Of a DNA stretch of 64,000 bases, positions 1 through 8,945 are shown piece by piece. The translations under genes and the position numbers were made by a program. Every line of letters begins with the position of its first letter. The first letter of the stretch is position 1. The notes under the pieces were generated by a model. The model had not been told where the DNA came from. It searched no databases and saw only the letters and a program-made list of their open reading frames with translations. Source of the DNA: Atribacterota bacterium (lineage in GTDB: Bacteria; Atribacterota; Phoenicimicrobiia; Phoenicimicrobiales; Stramentimicrobiaceae). Location: the NCBI GenBank assembly GCA_028696495.1, contig JAQVGY010000001.1, forward strand, positions 1 to 64,000, in the 5' to 3' direction.

Positions 1-7
1 CTTTATT

Positions 8-24
8 GAAAAAAGGGGACTTTT
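8..24 (-). terminator. weak possible groEL terminator
   Basis: On the minus strand a 5-bp AAAAG/CTTTT stem with a TCCC loop is followed by further T residues, 45 bases past the groEL stop. The stem is short and almost all A/T, so it may be chance. The window ends here, so a stronger terminator further on cannot be excluded. Confidence 0.22.
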
Positions 25-68
25 ATTTTGTGAAGTAATATTAATTAACTAAATTATATTTTATTTAG

Positions 69-1703
69 TTAGTACATTCCCATTCCGCCGCCGGGCATTC
101 CGCCGCCGCCGGGCATAACCGGTTCTTTCTTATCATCAGGCTTATCTGCAATCAAGCACTCAGTAGTTAGTACCATACCAGCAATACTGGCAGCATTCTG
201 TAGTGCAGAACGGGTTACTTTGGTAGGGTCAATAATTCCTTTTTTAACCATGTCTACATATTCACCCTTTTCAGCATCAAATCCTATTCCTTTTTCTTTG
301 TGTTTCAATTGTTCTACAATAATTGAGCCTTCATAGCCGGCATTGCTAACAATCTGTCTGGTAGGTTCTTCTAATGCTTTCAGAATGATATTAACACCTA
401 TCTGCTCATCTCCTTCCAGTTTAAAGCCTTCTAAAGCTGGAATTATGTTAAGCAGTACTGTTCCTCCACCAGCCACAATTCCTTCTTCAACTGCTGCCTT
501 AGTTGCAGAAAGGGCATCTTCAACCCTATGTTTTTTCTCTTTTAATTCAGTTTCGGTGGCAGCACCAACATTAATTACAGCAACACCACCTACCAGTTTG
601 CCCAATCTTTCCTGTAATTTTTCCTTATCATAATCTGAGGTTGTCTCTTCGATTTGGGCTCTGATTTGGGCTTCCCTCTTCTTAATTTCTTTGACATCAC
701 CTTTACCGCCCACAATAATGGTTTCTTCCTTGTTTGTTTTAACCTGTCGGGCAGTTCCTAACATTGAAATATCGGTGTTCTCCAGTTTTAAACCAATTTC
801 CTCTGAAATAACCTGGCCCCCGGTTACAGTGGCAATATCGGCTAACATCTCTTTCCTTCTATCTCCAAACCCAGGGGCTTTAACTGCTACACAATTCAGT
901 GTGCCCCTTATTTTGTTTACTATTAATGTAGCCAGGGCTTCTCCTTCTACATCTTCAGCAATTATAAACAAAGGTTTCCCCATCTGTGCTACTTTTTCTA
1001 AAATGGGTAACAATCCTTTCATATTACTAATTTTAGCATCAGTTATTAGTATCAATGGGTCTTCCAGTACTGCCTCCATTCTCTCGGCATCTGTAACCAT
1101 ATAATGAGAAATATACCCTTTATCAAATTGCATTCCTTCAACCACATCCAGAGTGGTTCCCAGTGTTTTAGATTCTTCAACCGTGATAACACCATCTTTT
1201 CCTACTTTTTCCATGGCATCTGCAATAATATTGCCAATTTCACGTTCAGCAGCAGAATTAGAGGCAACATTAGCAATGGATTCCTTGTCTTTAATTTCAA
1301 TACTCAATTTCTTAATTTCTTCCACCGCTTTATCTACAGCCTTTTGAATTCCTCTTCTCAGCATCATGGGATTTGCACCGGCAGCAACATTTCTCATACC
1401 TTCATGCAGAATCTTCTGAGCCAAAACTGTTGCTGTAGTGGTACCATCACCGGCAATATCATTTGTTTTAGAAGCAACTTCTTTTACAAACTGTGCTCCC
1501 ATATTTTCAAAAGGATCTTCTACTTCAATCTCTCTGGCTATAGTAACCCCATCATTGGTAATGGTAGGAGAACCATATTTCTTTTCCAAAACAACATTTC
1601 TGCCTTTTGGCCCTAAAGTAATTTTAACACTATCTGCTAATTTATCGGCTCCCTTTTTAAGAGCGTTTCTTGCGCCTTCTTCAAATAAAAACTGTTTTGC
1701 CAT
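69..1703 (-). CDS. groEL: chaperonin GroEL (60-kDa subunit)
   Basis: GroEL forms the double-ring ATP-dependent folding chamber in the cytoplasm and works with the GroES lid. The 544-residue product has the normal family length. It carries the ATP-site motif GDGTTT at residues 85-90 and ends in a Gly/Met-rich tail (GGGGMPGGGMGMY), both typical of group I chaperonins. An AAGGAGGAAT-type ribosome site lies just upstream of the ATG. It follows groES by 74 bases, and the pair shares the CIRCE-bearing promoter upstream of groES, so HrcA repression is expected. Nothing looks degraded. Confidence 0.99.
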   Translation of the reverse strand: MAKQFLFEEGARNALKKGADKLADSVKITLGPKGRNVVLEKKYGSPTITNDGVTIAREIEVEDPFENMGAQFVKEVASKTNDIAGDGTTTATVLAQKILHEGMRNVAAGANPMMLRRGIQKAVDKAVEEIKKLSIEIKDKESIANVASNSAAEREIGNIIADAMEKVGKDGVITVEESKTLGTTLDVVEGMQFDKGYISHYMVTDAERMEAVLEDPLILITDAKISNMKGLLPILEKVAQMGKPLFIIAEDVEGEALATLIVNKIRGTLNCVAVKAPGFGDRRKEMLADIATVTGGQVISEEIGLKLENTDISMLGTARQVKTNKEETIIVGGKGDVKEIKKREAQIRAQIEETTSDYDKEKLQERLGKLVGGVAVINVGAATETELKEKKHRVEDALSATKAAVEEGIVAGGGTVLLNIIPALEGFKLEGDEQIGVNIILKALEEPTRQIVSNAGYEGSIIVEQLKHKEKGIGFDAEKGEYVDMVKKGIIDPTKVTRSALQNAASIAGMVLTTECLIADKPDDKKEPVMPGGGGMPGGGMGMY

Positions 1704-1777
1704 ATTTATTTAATTCCTCCTTAATAGAATGTTATTACATTAAATTTATAAATAGGTTATATACATTTGTAATTTTT

Positions 1778-2080
1778 CTACCCGAGCAAAGCCAGTACAT
1801 CCTTTTCGCTTAAAAGAAGGTAATCTTCATCATCTTCACTTTTAATATCAGTTCCCGAATATTTGGCATAGATAACTTTATCGCCTTTTTTAAAAGGCAT
1901 GGGAAAAGTCTTGCCTTCATCATTAGTACGGCCTGGTCCTACTGCTAAAACTTCTGCTACCTGTGGTTTTTCTTTTGATACCGTATCCGGTAATACGATA
2001 CCACCTTTAGTTTTTTCTTCTTCCTTTAGCGGTTTAACTAAAATGCGGTCACTTAAGGGTTTGATCTTGTTTACATCCAT
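1778..2080 (-). CDS. groES: co-chaperonin GroES
   Basis: GroES is the heptameric lid of the GroEL chamber. I place the start at the ATG ending at 2080, which gives 100 residues beginning MDVNKIKPLSDR, with an AAGGAGGAATA ribosome site just upstream. The open frame continues upstream to 2191, but that part runs through the CIRCE operator and promoter and cannot be coding. The mobile-loop segment (KTKGGIVLPD, about residues 23-32) that contacts GroEL is present. It is the first gene of the groESL operon. Confidence 0.97.
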   Translation of the reverse strand: MDVNKIKPLSDRILVKPLKEEEKTKGGIVLPDTVSKEKPQVAEVLAVGPGRTNDEGKTFPMPFKKGDKVIYAKYSGTDIKSEDDEDYLLLSEKDVLALLG

Positions 2081-2124
2081 GTTTAATATATTCCTCCTTG
2101 AATAATTTTTATATTTTAAATTAT

Positions 2125-2151
2125 TTAGCACTCTCATATCGAGAGTGCTAA
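2125..2151 (-). promoter_or_regulatory. CIRCE operator (HrcA site)
   Basis: A perfect inverted repeat, TTAGCACTC - 9 bases - GAGTGCTAA, exactly matches the CIRCE consensus bound by the heat-shock repressor HrcA. It sits between the predicted -10 box and the groES ribosome site, the usual place for repression of groESL. No hrcA gene lies in this window. Confidence 0.96.
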
Positions 2152-2162
2152 AATCCTTCTCT

Positions 2163-2191
2163 ATCTTATAAAATGAGCATTTATTTTGCAA
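2163..2191 (-). promoter_or_regulatory. groESL promoter (housekeeping type)
   Basis: On the minus strand TTGCAA (2186-2191) and TAAGAT (2163-2168) are separated by 17 bases. Each matches four of six consensus positions. Transcription would start near 2156, just before the CIRCE element, so bound HrcA would block initiation. The boxes are weak, but the position is right. Confidence 0.5.
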
Positions 2192-2240
2192 ACGTCATTT
2201 TAAACCATATTCACTGAAAATAAAGCTTTTTATATTGTTA

Positions 2241-2260
2241 TTACAGTAATACTACAGTAT
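2241..2260. repeat. two 11-bp-phased TACAGTA repeats upstream of groES
   Basis: TACAGTA occurs at 2242-2248 and again at 2253-2259, an 11-base period that puts both copies on the same DNA face. Each copy lies within a near-palindrome. They sit about 50 bases upstream of the groES -35 box and just past the tsaD stop. They could bind a regulator or be chance in AT-rich DNA. Confidence 0.25.
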
Positions 2261-2290
2261 ATCTTAATATTTCTTATTATACAACTCTTA

Positions 2291-3292
2291 TTACTCTGTG
2301 AAAACATCTAAATCAAACGAATTAGTAATACCGGCTTTCAATTTGTAAAAGCCAGCAACAGCAATCATAGCCGCATTATCAGTACAGAGCTCTTTTGGTG
2401 GACAATATACGCTTATATTACTCTTCCCGGCATCTTCGGTTAATTCCTTTCTTAATTGTTCATTTGCCACAACTCCCCCGCCTAATACAATCCTGGAAAT
2501 ATTATACTTATTTGCGGCAGTTAGTGTTTTGTGTTTGACGGTATCAATTATCGCCCTTTGAAAAGAGGCACAAAGATCGTTGATATTTACCTCTTGTTGT
2601 GCAGCTTTACTATTTATAATATAATTGATAACCGCAGTCTTTAATCCGCTAAAACTAAAATCAAACCCATTACTATTGAGCAAGGGTCTGGGGAAATTTA
2701 TAGCATCATCTTTACCGGTTTTTGCCATTTTTTCAATTATAGGGCCTCCCGGGTAACCTAATCCTAAATATTTGGCAATCTTATCTAATACTTCTCCAGC
2801 AGCATCATCTCTTGTCTTTCCTATAACTTCCAGCTGCTCAATGCTCTGAACCAATATCAAAGAGGTGTGTCCACCAGAAACAACTAAAGAAATAAAGGGA
2901 AATAATATCTCTTCATTATTTAGAAAGTTGACAAAAATATGTCCTTCAATATGATTTACTCCAATCAAAGGCTTCCCTGAGGCGAACGCAATTGCTTTAC
3001 CGAATGACAAACCAACTAACAGTGAACCCTTTAAACCAGGGCCGGGCACCACAGCAATACCATCAATATCATCTAAGGATAATTCGGCTTTTTCCAATGC
3101 CTCCTGACAGATAACCATAATGAGTTCCATATGTTTTCTTGAGGCAATTTCAGGGACCACACCACCATACCTTTGATGTATTTCAATCTGTGAAGCAATT
3201 ATATTGGATAGCAGATGTTTCCCGTTCCTGACAATTGAAACAGCTGTTTCGTCACATGATGTTTCAATACCCATAATGTTAGTTTCTTTCAT
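2291..3292 (-). CDS. tsaD: tRNA N6-adenosine threonylcarbamoyltransferase TsaD
   Basis: TsaD transfers the threonylcarbamoyl group to A37 of ANN-decoding tRNAs (t6A), acting in a complex with TsaB and TsaE. The metal-binding HIEGH motif is at residues 114-118, with the ASKHA-family SGGHT and a late CTDNAAM motif present. I start at the ATG ending at 3292 because AGGA lies seven bases upstream and this matches the family N terminus (MGIETSCDET follows). An in-frame ATG at 3331 would add 13 residues and overlap tsaB. tsaE, tsaB and tsaD form one run, but the rimI gene often found between tsaB and tsaD is absent. Confidence 0.96.
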   Translation of the reverse strand: MKETNIMGIETSCDETAVSIVRNGKHLLSNIIASQIEIHQRYGGVVPEIASRKHMELIMVICQEALEKAELSLDDIDGIAVVPGPGLKGSLLVGLSFGKAIAFASGKPLIGVNHIEGHIFVNFLNNEEILFPFISLVVSGGHTSLILVQSIEQLEVIGKTRDDAAGEVLDKIAKYLGLGYPGGPIIEKMAKTGKDDAINFPRPLLNSNGFDFSFSGLKTAVINYIINSKAAQQEVNINDLCASFQRAIIDTVKHKTLTAANKYNISRIVLGGGVVANEQLRKELTEDAGKSNISVYCPPKELCTDNAAMIAVAGFYKLKAGITNSFDLDVFTE

Positions 3293-3311
3293 ATTCTTTT
3301 CCTGATTATTA

Positions 3312-4034
3312 TCAAATGTCTTTTGAATCATCTTTTTCTTTCTTTATTTCTGCAGCCGGCCTCTTAATATAAAAGGGTGATAACGTATAAATATCATCAT
3401 AAGTGTTTTCTAAAATCTTCTTTTCTCCTATTAAAGCAATATTAGCAGCATTAGCTATATTCTTATTGCTTGTAATGAAATGTATGTTTTCAATATTTTT
3501 TGATTTTTCAACTTTTTCTTCTTTGAGGATGTCCTCTAATCCACAACCAAAAATAAAAACTTTGTTATCATATCTTAACAATTCATCTTTGATTTTATTC
3601 CAATCTGCACATTGGTAACCTTTTATTATGTGGAGACTATTATGTTTTTTATTAAAAACGGCAAAGTAATATTCCCCTCTTCGCGCTCTAATCAGGGGGC
3701 ACAGTTTCCCGGGCAGGTCCATCCATCTAAAAGCATATGATTCTAAGGTGTTTATTCCCACAATTGGTATAGACAAAGCAAAGGATAGTCCCTTCGCTGT
3801 AGAAAGGCCGATTCTTAAACCTGTAAAGGAGCCGGGACCAATAGAAACAGCAATGCCTTCAATTTGTTTAAGTTTAATACCATTTAAATTAAGCATACTA
3901 TTTAGAAGAGGAAGTATAAGGGCTGAATGGGTTCTTTCTACGGTATTTATTCTATAGTCAACCACCATTTCATCATCATTGACAACAGCAAGATTTAATG
4001 TTTTAGCAGAAGTATCAATTCCTAATATATTCAA
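3312..4034 (-). CDS. tsaB: t6A biosynthesis scaffold TsaB
   Basis: TsaB is an ASKHA-fold pseudo-enzyme that dimerises with TsaD and is needed for t6A synthesis. The 240-residue protein begins MNILGIDTSAKTLNLAV and has the conserved SIGPGSFTGLRIG segment, both characteristic of the family. The start codon is TTG with GGAGGT 11 bases upstream. It overlaps the end of tsaE by 20 bases, which suggests translational coupling. It lacks the TsaD metal motif, as expected. Confidence 0.94.
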   Translation of the reverse strand: MNILGIDTSAKTLNLAVVNDDEMVVDYRINTVERTHSALILPLLNSMLNLNGIKLKQIEGIAVSIGPGSFTGLRIGLSTAKGLSFALSIPIVGINTLESYAFRWMDLPGKLCPLIRARRGEYYFAVFNKKHNSLHIIKGYQCADWNKIKDELLRYDNKVFIFGCGLEDILKEEKVEKSKNIENIHFITSNKNIANAANIALIGEKKILENTYDDIYTLSPFYIKRPAAEIKKEKDDSKDI

Positions 4035-4530
4035 TAGATTTTAATACCTCCAGTATCTTTTTATATCTTTCTCCTTTTGCTTCAAAGGTAATTTTTCTAG
4101 AAAACAAATTATCATAATCCATGAATATATTGATTAACAATAATTTTTCTGGCAAGTAATTTTTTATCTTATCAGGCCACTCGATTAGAGTAACACCTTC
4201 TCCATAAAAGTATTCTTCATAGCCCAATCCTTCTATCTCTTCTGATCTATTAAGCCTGTATAAATCAAAATGAAAGATAGGGATTTTAGCAGAATATTCT
4301 TTAATAATAGAGAAAGAAGGGCTGGTTACTTCTTCCCTGCTCTCTAAACCAATGGCAATACCTTTAATCAGACAGGTTTTTCCGGTACCCAGTTCACCAT
4401 TTACGGCTATCAAGTCACCCTTATTAAGTATATTCCCTAATTTTTTTCCCAGCTCGATTGTTTCTTCCGGATTATTTGTTATAACTGTATAGATGTTATT
4501 GTTATATTTCTCACTTAAAATTGATTTCAT
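4015..4530 (-). CDS. tsaE: t6A biosynthesis ATPase TsaE
   Basis: TsaE is the P-loop ATPase that resets the TsaB-TsaD complex. The Walker A motif GELGTGKT is at residues 45-52, and the conserved HFDLYRL and LIEWPDKI segments follow. I prefer the ATG ending at 4530, which places the P-loop at the usual depth. A GTG at 4557 would add nine residues and overlap alr, so the start is uncertain; AGGAG lies very close to the chosen ATG. It overlaps tsaB at its 3' end. At 171 residues it is within the family range. Confidence 0.93.
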   Translation of the reverse strand: MKSILSEKYNNNIYTVITNNPEETIELGKKLGNILNKGDLIAVNGELGTGKTCLIKGIAIGLESREEVTSPSFSIIKEYSAKIPIFHFDLYRLNRSEEIEGLGYEEYFYGEGVTLIEWPDKIKNYLPEKLLLINIFMDYDNLFSRKITFEAKGERYKKILEVLKSIEYIRN

Positions 4531-4540
4531 ACTCCTATCG

Positions 4541-5719
4541 TTAAATATAATGTTCACCTAAAATATTTTTAACCTTCCATGGCTTTCCATCTTTTAAGAA
4601 TAATTTTGCTACTCTTGCTTTGTCAGTTAAATGTATAATTACATCAACTATAGTATCTATCTTGCTGGCAATGTCCTGAACAGCTATATTACCATTTCCC
4701 TGAGCACCCCAGAGAATGGCTTCATCACCAATAGTTGCATTATTTATATCAGTAATATCTACCATCATCTGATCCATACAGACTCGACCAATCACAGGTG
4801 CTAAATTCCCTCTAATCAGTACCTGGCCTGAATTTGATAGAGACCGGGGATATCCATCAGCATAGCCCACAGGTAGGGTAGCTACAATGGTATCCCGTTT
4901 TGTCTGATAAGACTTACCATAACCAATAAAATTACCAGCTTTTATCTCTTTAATCAAAACTATACGGCTTTTAAATGACAGAGCTGGAAAGAGTTTAATT
5001 GTTCTTTTGACCTCATCAGATGGGTATAAACCGTATATCAGGCAACCCGGGCGAACCATATCCAGCCAGGTTTCTGGCAAGTCAAGAATGGCTCCACTGT
5101 TGGCAGCATGAAAAGAAGGTCTGGGTATAATATTAATACCTTTTATTAAATCAGCTATCTCCTTAAAAAGTCTGAATTGATAGTATGTATAACTCTTATC
5201 CCTTTCATCAGCAGTAGAAAAGTGAGTGAATACTCCAACAATTTCTATATTGGATAGCTTGTTAAAACCATTATAAAAATCTTTCAATACCTGAGGATTA
5301 ATCCCTAAACGTCCCATTCCCGTATCAATCTTCAAATGCAATTTTATTTTTTTATTTAGTTTAGCCGCAATATCATTAAATTTATAAACATTCTCCAAAT
5401 CACTTATAGAAGCCATTATCTGGTAGTCTATATATAATTTAAATTGCTCTGGCAAGGCAGCTCCAAGCACTAAAATAGGGGCTTTAATATTGCTCTTTCT
5501 TAAAAAGACTGCTTCTTCAATCCTTGCAACAGCAAGCTGTTCAACACCCTGTTCTAAAATTAAATTTGAGATTTCTATAGCATCGTGTCCGTATCCATTA
5601 CCTTTCACAATACCCATAATTTTAATCTGTTTGCCAACATGTTTTCTAATATTCTGAATGTTGAGCTTTATGGCGTCTAAATCAATTTCTAACCAGGCGG
5701 AATCAAATAATTTTTTCAT
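4541..5719 (-). CDS. alr: alanine racemase
   Basis: This PLP enzyme interconverts L- and D-alanine and supplies D-Ala for peptidoglycan. The PLP lysine is Lys39 in VKGNGYGHD; the usual KANAYGHG is slightly altered but the lysine and Tyr43 are kept. The second catalytic tyrosine lies in IGYGKSYQT near residue 270, and the C-terminal CMDQMMVD segment is present. AAGGAGGGGG precedes the ATG. It lies 25 bases after acpS and just ahead of tsaE. The acpS-alr pairing is common in low-GC bacteria and points to an envelope-related operon with glmM. Confidence 0.97.
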   Translation of the reverse strand: MKKLFDSAWLEIDLDAIKLNIQNIRKHVGKQIKIMGIVKGNGYGHDAIEISNLILEQGVEQLAVARIEEAVFLRKSNIKAPILVLGAALPEQFKLYIDYQIMASISDLENVYKFNDIAAKLNKKIKLHLKIDTGMGRLGINPQVLKDFYNGFNKLSNIEIVGVFTHFSTADERDKSYTYYQFRLFKEIADLIKGINIIPRPSFHAANSGAILDLPETWLDMVRPGCLIYGLYPSDEVKRTIKLFPALSFKSRIVLIKEIKAGNFIGYGKSYQTKRDTIVATLPVGYADGYPRSLSNSGQVLIRGNLAPVIGRVCMDQMMVDITDINNATIGDEAILWGAQGNGNIAVQDIASKIDTIVDVIIHLTDKARVAKLFLKDGKPWKVKNILGEHYI

Positions 5720-5744
5720 TACCCCCTCCTTATAAATTATAAAT

Positions 5745-6122
5745 TTAACCTTCTAAAATCACCTGAGCAATTGCCCAGTGTATGGTATGTGAAATACTAA
5801 GATTGGTGTTGGTTATACCTCTTTTAGTAGCCATTTTTTGTGCCTGTCCGGAAAGATGGATATAAGGTTTTCCCAAATCATCTTTCCTTATTTCTATTTC
5901 TTTCCATCTAATACCATAAATGCCTGTACCTATTGCCTTGGCCCAGGCTTCTTTAGCACTAAAATAGCCAGCAAAAGATTGAAAGCAACTATCTTTTTTT
6001 TGTTCACAATAATGAATCTCATTTGAGGTATATACTCTGTTTAAAAAATGAAGATTCCATTTATTTATAACATTTCTAATCCTATTTATTTCAATTATAT
6101 CTATACCCGTTCCAATAATCAT
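5745..6122 (-). CDS. acpS: holo-[acyl-carrier-protein] synthase
   Basis: AcpS moves the 4'-phosphopantetheine arm from CoA onto a serine of acyl carrier protein, activating fatty-acid synthesis. The 125-residue length and the metal-binding residues Asp8 (GTGIDIIEI) and Glu58 (FSAKEAWAKA) match the AcpS family. The C-terminal LSISHT segment is also typical. It lies between glmM and alr with short gaps. No convincing ribosome site precedes the ATG, so expression may be coupled to the upstream transcript. Confidence 0.95.
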   Translation of the reverse strand: MIIGTGIDIIEINRIRNVINKWNLHFLNRVYTSNEIHYCEQKKDSCFQSFAGYFSAKEAWAKAIGTGIYGIRWKEIEIRKDDLGKPYIHLSGQAQKMATKRGITNTNLSISHTIHWAIAQVILEG

Positions 6123-6157
6123 TCATTAACCTGTTTCTAAATATTCTTAGTAAAAAA

Positions 6158-7522
6158 TCAATAAATATCTTTATTAAGATTTGACAAGCTGGCAATATAT
6201 TTATCGATAATCTTTTTACTTTCTTTAATCTTCTTCTCCTCTTTGCTTTCCAACAAAACTCTAATTTTATCTTCGGTCCCGGAAAGTCTTATTAAAAATC
6301 TCCCTTCCTCCTGGAAGAACTTTTTAATTTCTTCATTCAATTTATAAAAATTTTCATTTTGTAATAGGTCTTTTTTATTGGATATTTTATAATTAATTAG
6401 TTTCTGAAAATATTTTTTCATTAACCCAGCCTGAACAGATACCCTCTTATTCTCTTTATTTAAAGCATATAGCAATTGAAAAGCAGTAATTATTCCATCA
6501 CCATTTGGACTGTATGGTAAAAATATTATATGACCAGATTGCTCTCCCCCCAATAATGAATTTATATTTAGCATCTTTTTTAAGACATATTTATCACCAA
6601 TATCTGTCCTTATCACCGAACCACCCATCTCATTTATAGTCTCATCAAATCCTAAATTGCTCATATGGGTGGTAACTATAATATTATTCCCCAATCTTTC
6701 TTCTTTGATAAAAGCATTTGCATAAATAACCATTATTTGGTCTCCATCAACTAAAGTCCCCTTTTCATCTACCGCTAACATTCTGTCAGCATCACCATCA
6801 AAAGCTAATCCGAGGTCTGCTTTTTCATGCAAAATGAACTTTTGTAAGCTGTTAATATATGTTGAGCCACATTCACGGTTGATATTAATACCATCTGGGG
6901 TATTATTGATAATTTTAAAATTGATGTTTAGTTCAGTGAACAGTTCCTGGATTATATTACTGGATGAACCATTGGCGCAATCAAGAACAATTTTATAATC
7001 TGGTTTTTTAAAATCATCTGGTATGGTACCAAGCAGATGCTTAAAATAGATTTCACGGGCTTCTTTTAAAGGTATTACTTTGCCAATATTCCTGCCAACA
7101 TTCCGCATCTTTTTGTACTTTTCTTGAAATAGTATTTTCTCTATTTCTCTCTCTATTCTTTTACCTATTTTGAACCCATCACCTGTGAATATCTTAATTC
7201 CATTATCATAATAAGGATTATGAGAGGCAGAAATGACTATCCCCATGCCGGCTTTATAATGTTTTGTCAGGTATCCTGCTGCCGGTGTAGTAATAACACC
7301 TGCCCTTAAAACATTGGTACCCGAGGAACAGAGGCCAGCACTAAGAGCTGCTTCTAACATATCACCCGAAATTCTGGTATCTTTGCCCAGCAATATATTT
7401 CTATTTTTTTTATTTTTATTATAATAACCGATTGCCTGTCCCAACTGTAATACTAACTCGGCATTCATGGGATATCTATTGGCAAATCCTCTAATACCAT
7501 CAGTTCCGAATAATGTACTCAT
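6158..7522 (-). CDS. glmM: phosphoglucosamine mutase
   Basis: GlmM converts glucosamine-6-phosphate to glucosamine-1-phosphate on the route to UDP-GlcNAc for cell-wall synthesis. The 454-residue protein shows the start MSTLFGTDGIRG, the phosphoserine loop SASHNP with catalytic Ser100, the metal loop DGDADR and the late RLSGTED phosphate-binding loop. It sits downstream of cdaA-cdaR, the conserved cdaA-cdaR-glmM arrangement in which GlmM can bind and modulate the diadenylate cyclase. A 215-base AT-rich gap separates it from cdaR, and I see no clear promoter there. Confidence 0.97.
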   Translation of the reverse strand: MSTLFGTDGIRGFANRYPMNAELVLQLGQAIGYYNKNKKNRNILLGKDTRISGDMLEAALSAGLCSSGTNVLRAGVITTPAAGYLTKHYKAGMGIVISASHNPYYDNGIKIFTGDGFKIGKRIEREIEKILFQEKYKKMRNVGRNIGKVIPLKEAREIYFKHLLGTIPDDFKKPDYKIVLDCANGSSSNIIQELFTELNINFKIINNTPDGININRECGSTYINSLQKFILHEKADLGLAFDGDADRMLAVDEKGTLVDGDQIMVIYANAFIKEERLGNNIIVTTHMSNLGFDETINEMGGSVIRTDIGDKYVLKKMLNINSLLGGEQSGHIIFLPYSPNGDGIITAFQLLYALNKENKRVSVQAGLMKKYFQKLINYKISNKKDLLQNENFYKLNEEIKKFFQEEGRFLIRLSGTEDKIRVLLESKEEKKIKESKKIIDKYIASLSNLNKDIY

Positions 7523-7737
7523 ATTAAACCTTTTCTAAAAAACAAATAAATTATTTTTTTCTTATTATTTTTATACTATTTTAAATGTAAGCATTCAGAA
7601 AATTATAAATAATCTCTATTGGAGTACAGGTAGACCACAATCAGTCTTCTACTTTATTTTGTGGAAATAATATATTTATAAATATTTAAAAAACATTTTA
7701 AAAGCATACATAAAAATAAAAAAATTTATAGAATTGT

Positions 7738-8943
7738 TCATTTTTTAATAGAAACAGTAGCAAAATCAGGATTAATATCAACTAAATTAATATTAAGGGG
7801 CAACTCAGCCTCTATCTTAACTGTTTCCTTATTTGTGTCGGAAAGGTTTACAAATATTTTTATATCCTCTTCTTTTAGGCTGTTTATATTGCTTGATTTA
7901 CCAGCAACTTTTACATCTGCTGTTGCTGGTATCAGCTGATAGTGTATAAATGGAGATGCCTCTCTTGGTTCAATTTCTATATTTTGAAATATTTTTTCTT
8001 CTTCTTTTTCTTCAACATGAATCTGAACTTCGGCTAAATTCTCCTGGTCTTCGGCAAGGTATAATCCTTCAAATACTATTGGGGGTACCTTTACAGTTAG
8101 AGTCTTGGAAATCCCATTTACATCGATAGGCATGGTTTCTAAAAAATCAATATGAGTAATTTTTGTATATTCACCATATACTTTAAAGCTGTTGGGGTTT
8201 GCTTCTATTTTTGAAATATAAAAACCAGGAGCTGGCTTACCGATAATTCGGGGCTTTATTTCTAATATTTTTTCAGGATAACCCTCTCTTACCTCAATTG
8301 ATATAAAGGCTTTTTCCGGGCTCATTCTCAGGTTTTCTAAAACATTATTATCTTTGGTATAGACAATAACTCTTTCTTCCTTATCAATGTCTCTATTAAT
8401 GGCAGAAATATCAATATCCACTCTGACCTGGGCAATGATATTATGGACTGACTCTGGTGCAATAATCAAAACCTCTTTGGGGACAATCTCTGGTTCTTTT
8501 TTTAAGGAATAGCCTTTCTCTGGTAAACCAATCAAATTATAGTCAATTATGTATTCTTTGCTTATTATTTTTTCTATCATTACCCGGAAATCTTCCGGAA
8601 TAATTTTAATAATTTCTGTGTTTTTCGGTGGAACAATATCAACACCTACAAGATACTCTCCAACTTCTTCTATATTATGCAAATCAACTGTTCCTGATAT
8701 CTTTGAAGCTGTCAAGTTTTCTATTACATTCTGTGGACCCTTGATTCCTACACTAACTTTTTCCCTTATCTCTTTAATGGATAGTCCTTCATTTAGATTA
8801 ATCGGATTAACTTCGATTTCAAAGTACTTTTCAGAAATAATATTATATTCACTTGATATATAAAACCATAATATAATAGCCATAAATAAGGCCAGTATTT
8901 TAATATCAAGATTACTTGTCACCCACTTCTTTATTCTTTCCAT
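7738..8943 (-). CDS. cdaR: YbbR-domain regulator of diadenylate cyclase, CdaR-like
   Basis: CdaR is a membrane-anchored protein that tunes the c-di-AMP synthase CdaA. One N-terminal membrane segment (about residues 12-30) is followed by a long extracytoplasmic region with repeated beta-rich YbbR-like units, recognisable by recurring 'G.PE' and 'V.V.G' patterns over 401 residues. Its ATG lies two bases after the cdaA stop, so the two are probably translationally coupled. Sequence conservation of YbbR domains is low; the call rests on topology, repeats and the neighbours cdaA and glmM. Confidence 0.9.
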   Translation of the reverse strand: MERIKKWVTSNLDIKILALFMAIILWFYISSEYNIISEKYFEIEVNPINLNEGLSIKEIREKVSVGIKGPQNVIENLTASKISGTVDLHNIEEVGEYLVGVDIVPPKNTEIIKIIPEDFRVMIEKIISKEYIIDYNLIGLPEKGYSLKKEPEIVPKEVLIIAPESVHNIIAQVRVDIDISAINRDIDKEERVIVYTKDNNVLENLRMSPEKAFISIEVREGYPEKILEIKPRIIGKPAPGFYISKIEANPNSFKVYGEYTKITHIDFLETMPIDVNGISKTLTVKVPPIVFEGLYLAEDQENLAEVQIHVEEKEEEKIFQNIEIEPREASPFIHYQLIPATADVKVAGKSSNINSLKEEDIKIFVNLSDTNKETVKIEAELPLNINLVDINPDFATVSIKK

Positions 8944-8945
8944 TT

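Noticed and set aside
1104..1616. Long plus-strand frame opposite groEL (170 codons)
   Set aside because: It lies wholly within groEL on the other strand, has no ribosome site and resembles nothing. Similar plus-strand frames opposite rpoB, rpsE, rplO, pgk and cysS were rejected for the same reason.
2081..2191. Longer groES starting at 2191
   Set aside because: The added segment contains the CIRCE operator and promoter; the ATG at 2080 has a strong ribosome site.
7523..7737. CCACAA/TTGTGG hairpin (7635-7664) and possible promoters in the cdaR-glmM gap
   Set aside because: A 6-bp stem with an 18-base loop and no T-run is weak. No -35/-10 pair with acceptable spacing was found. I see nothing firm in this AT-rich gap.
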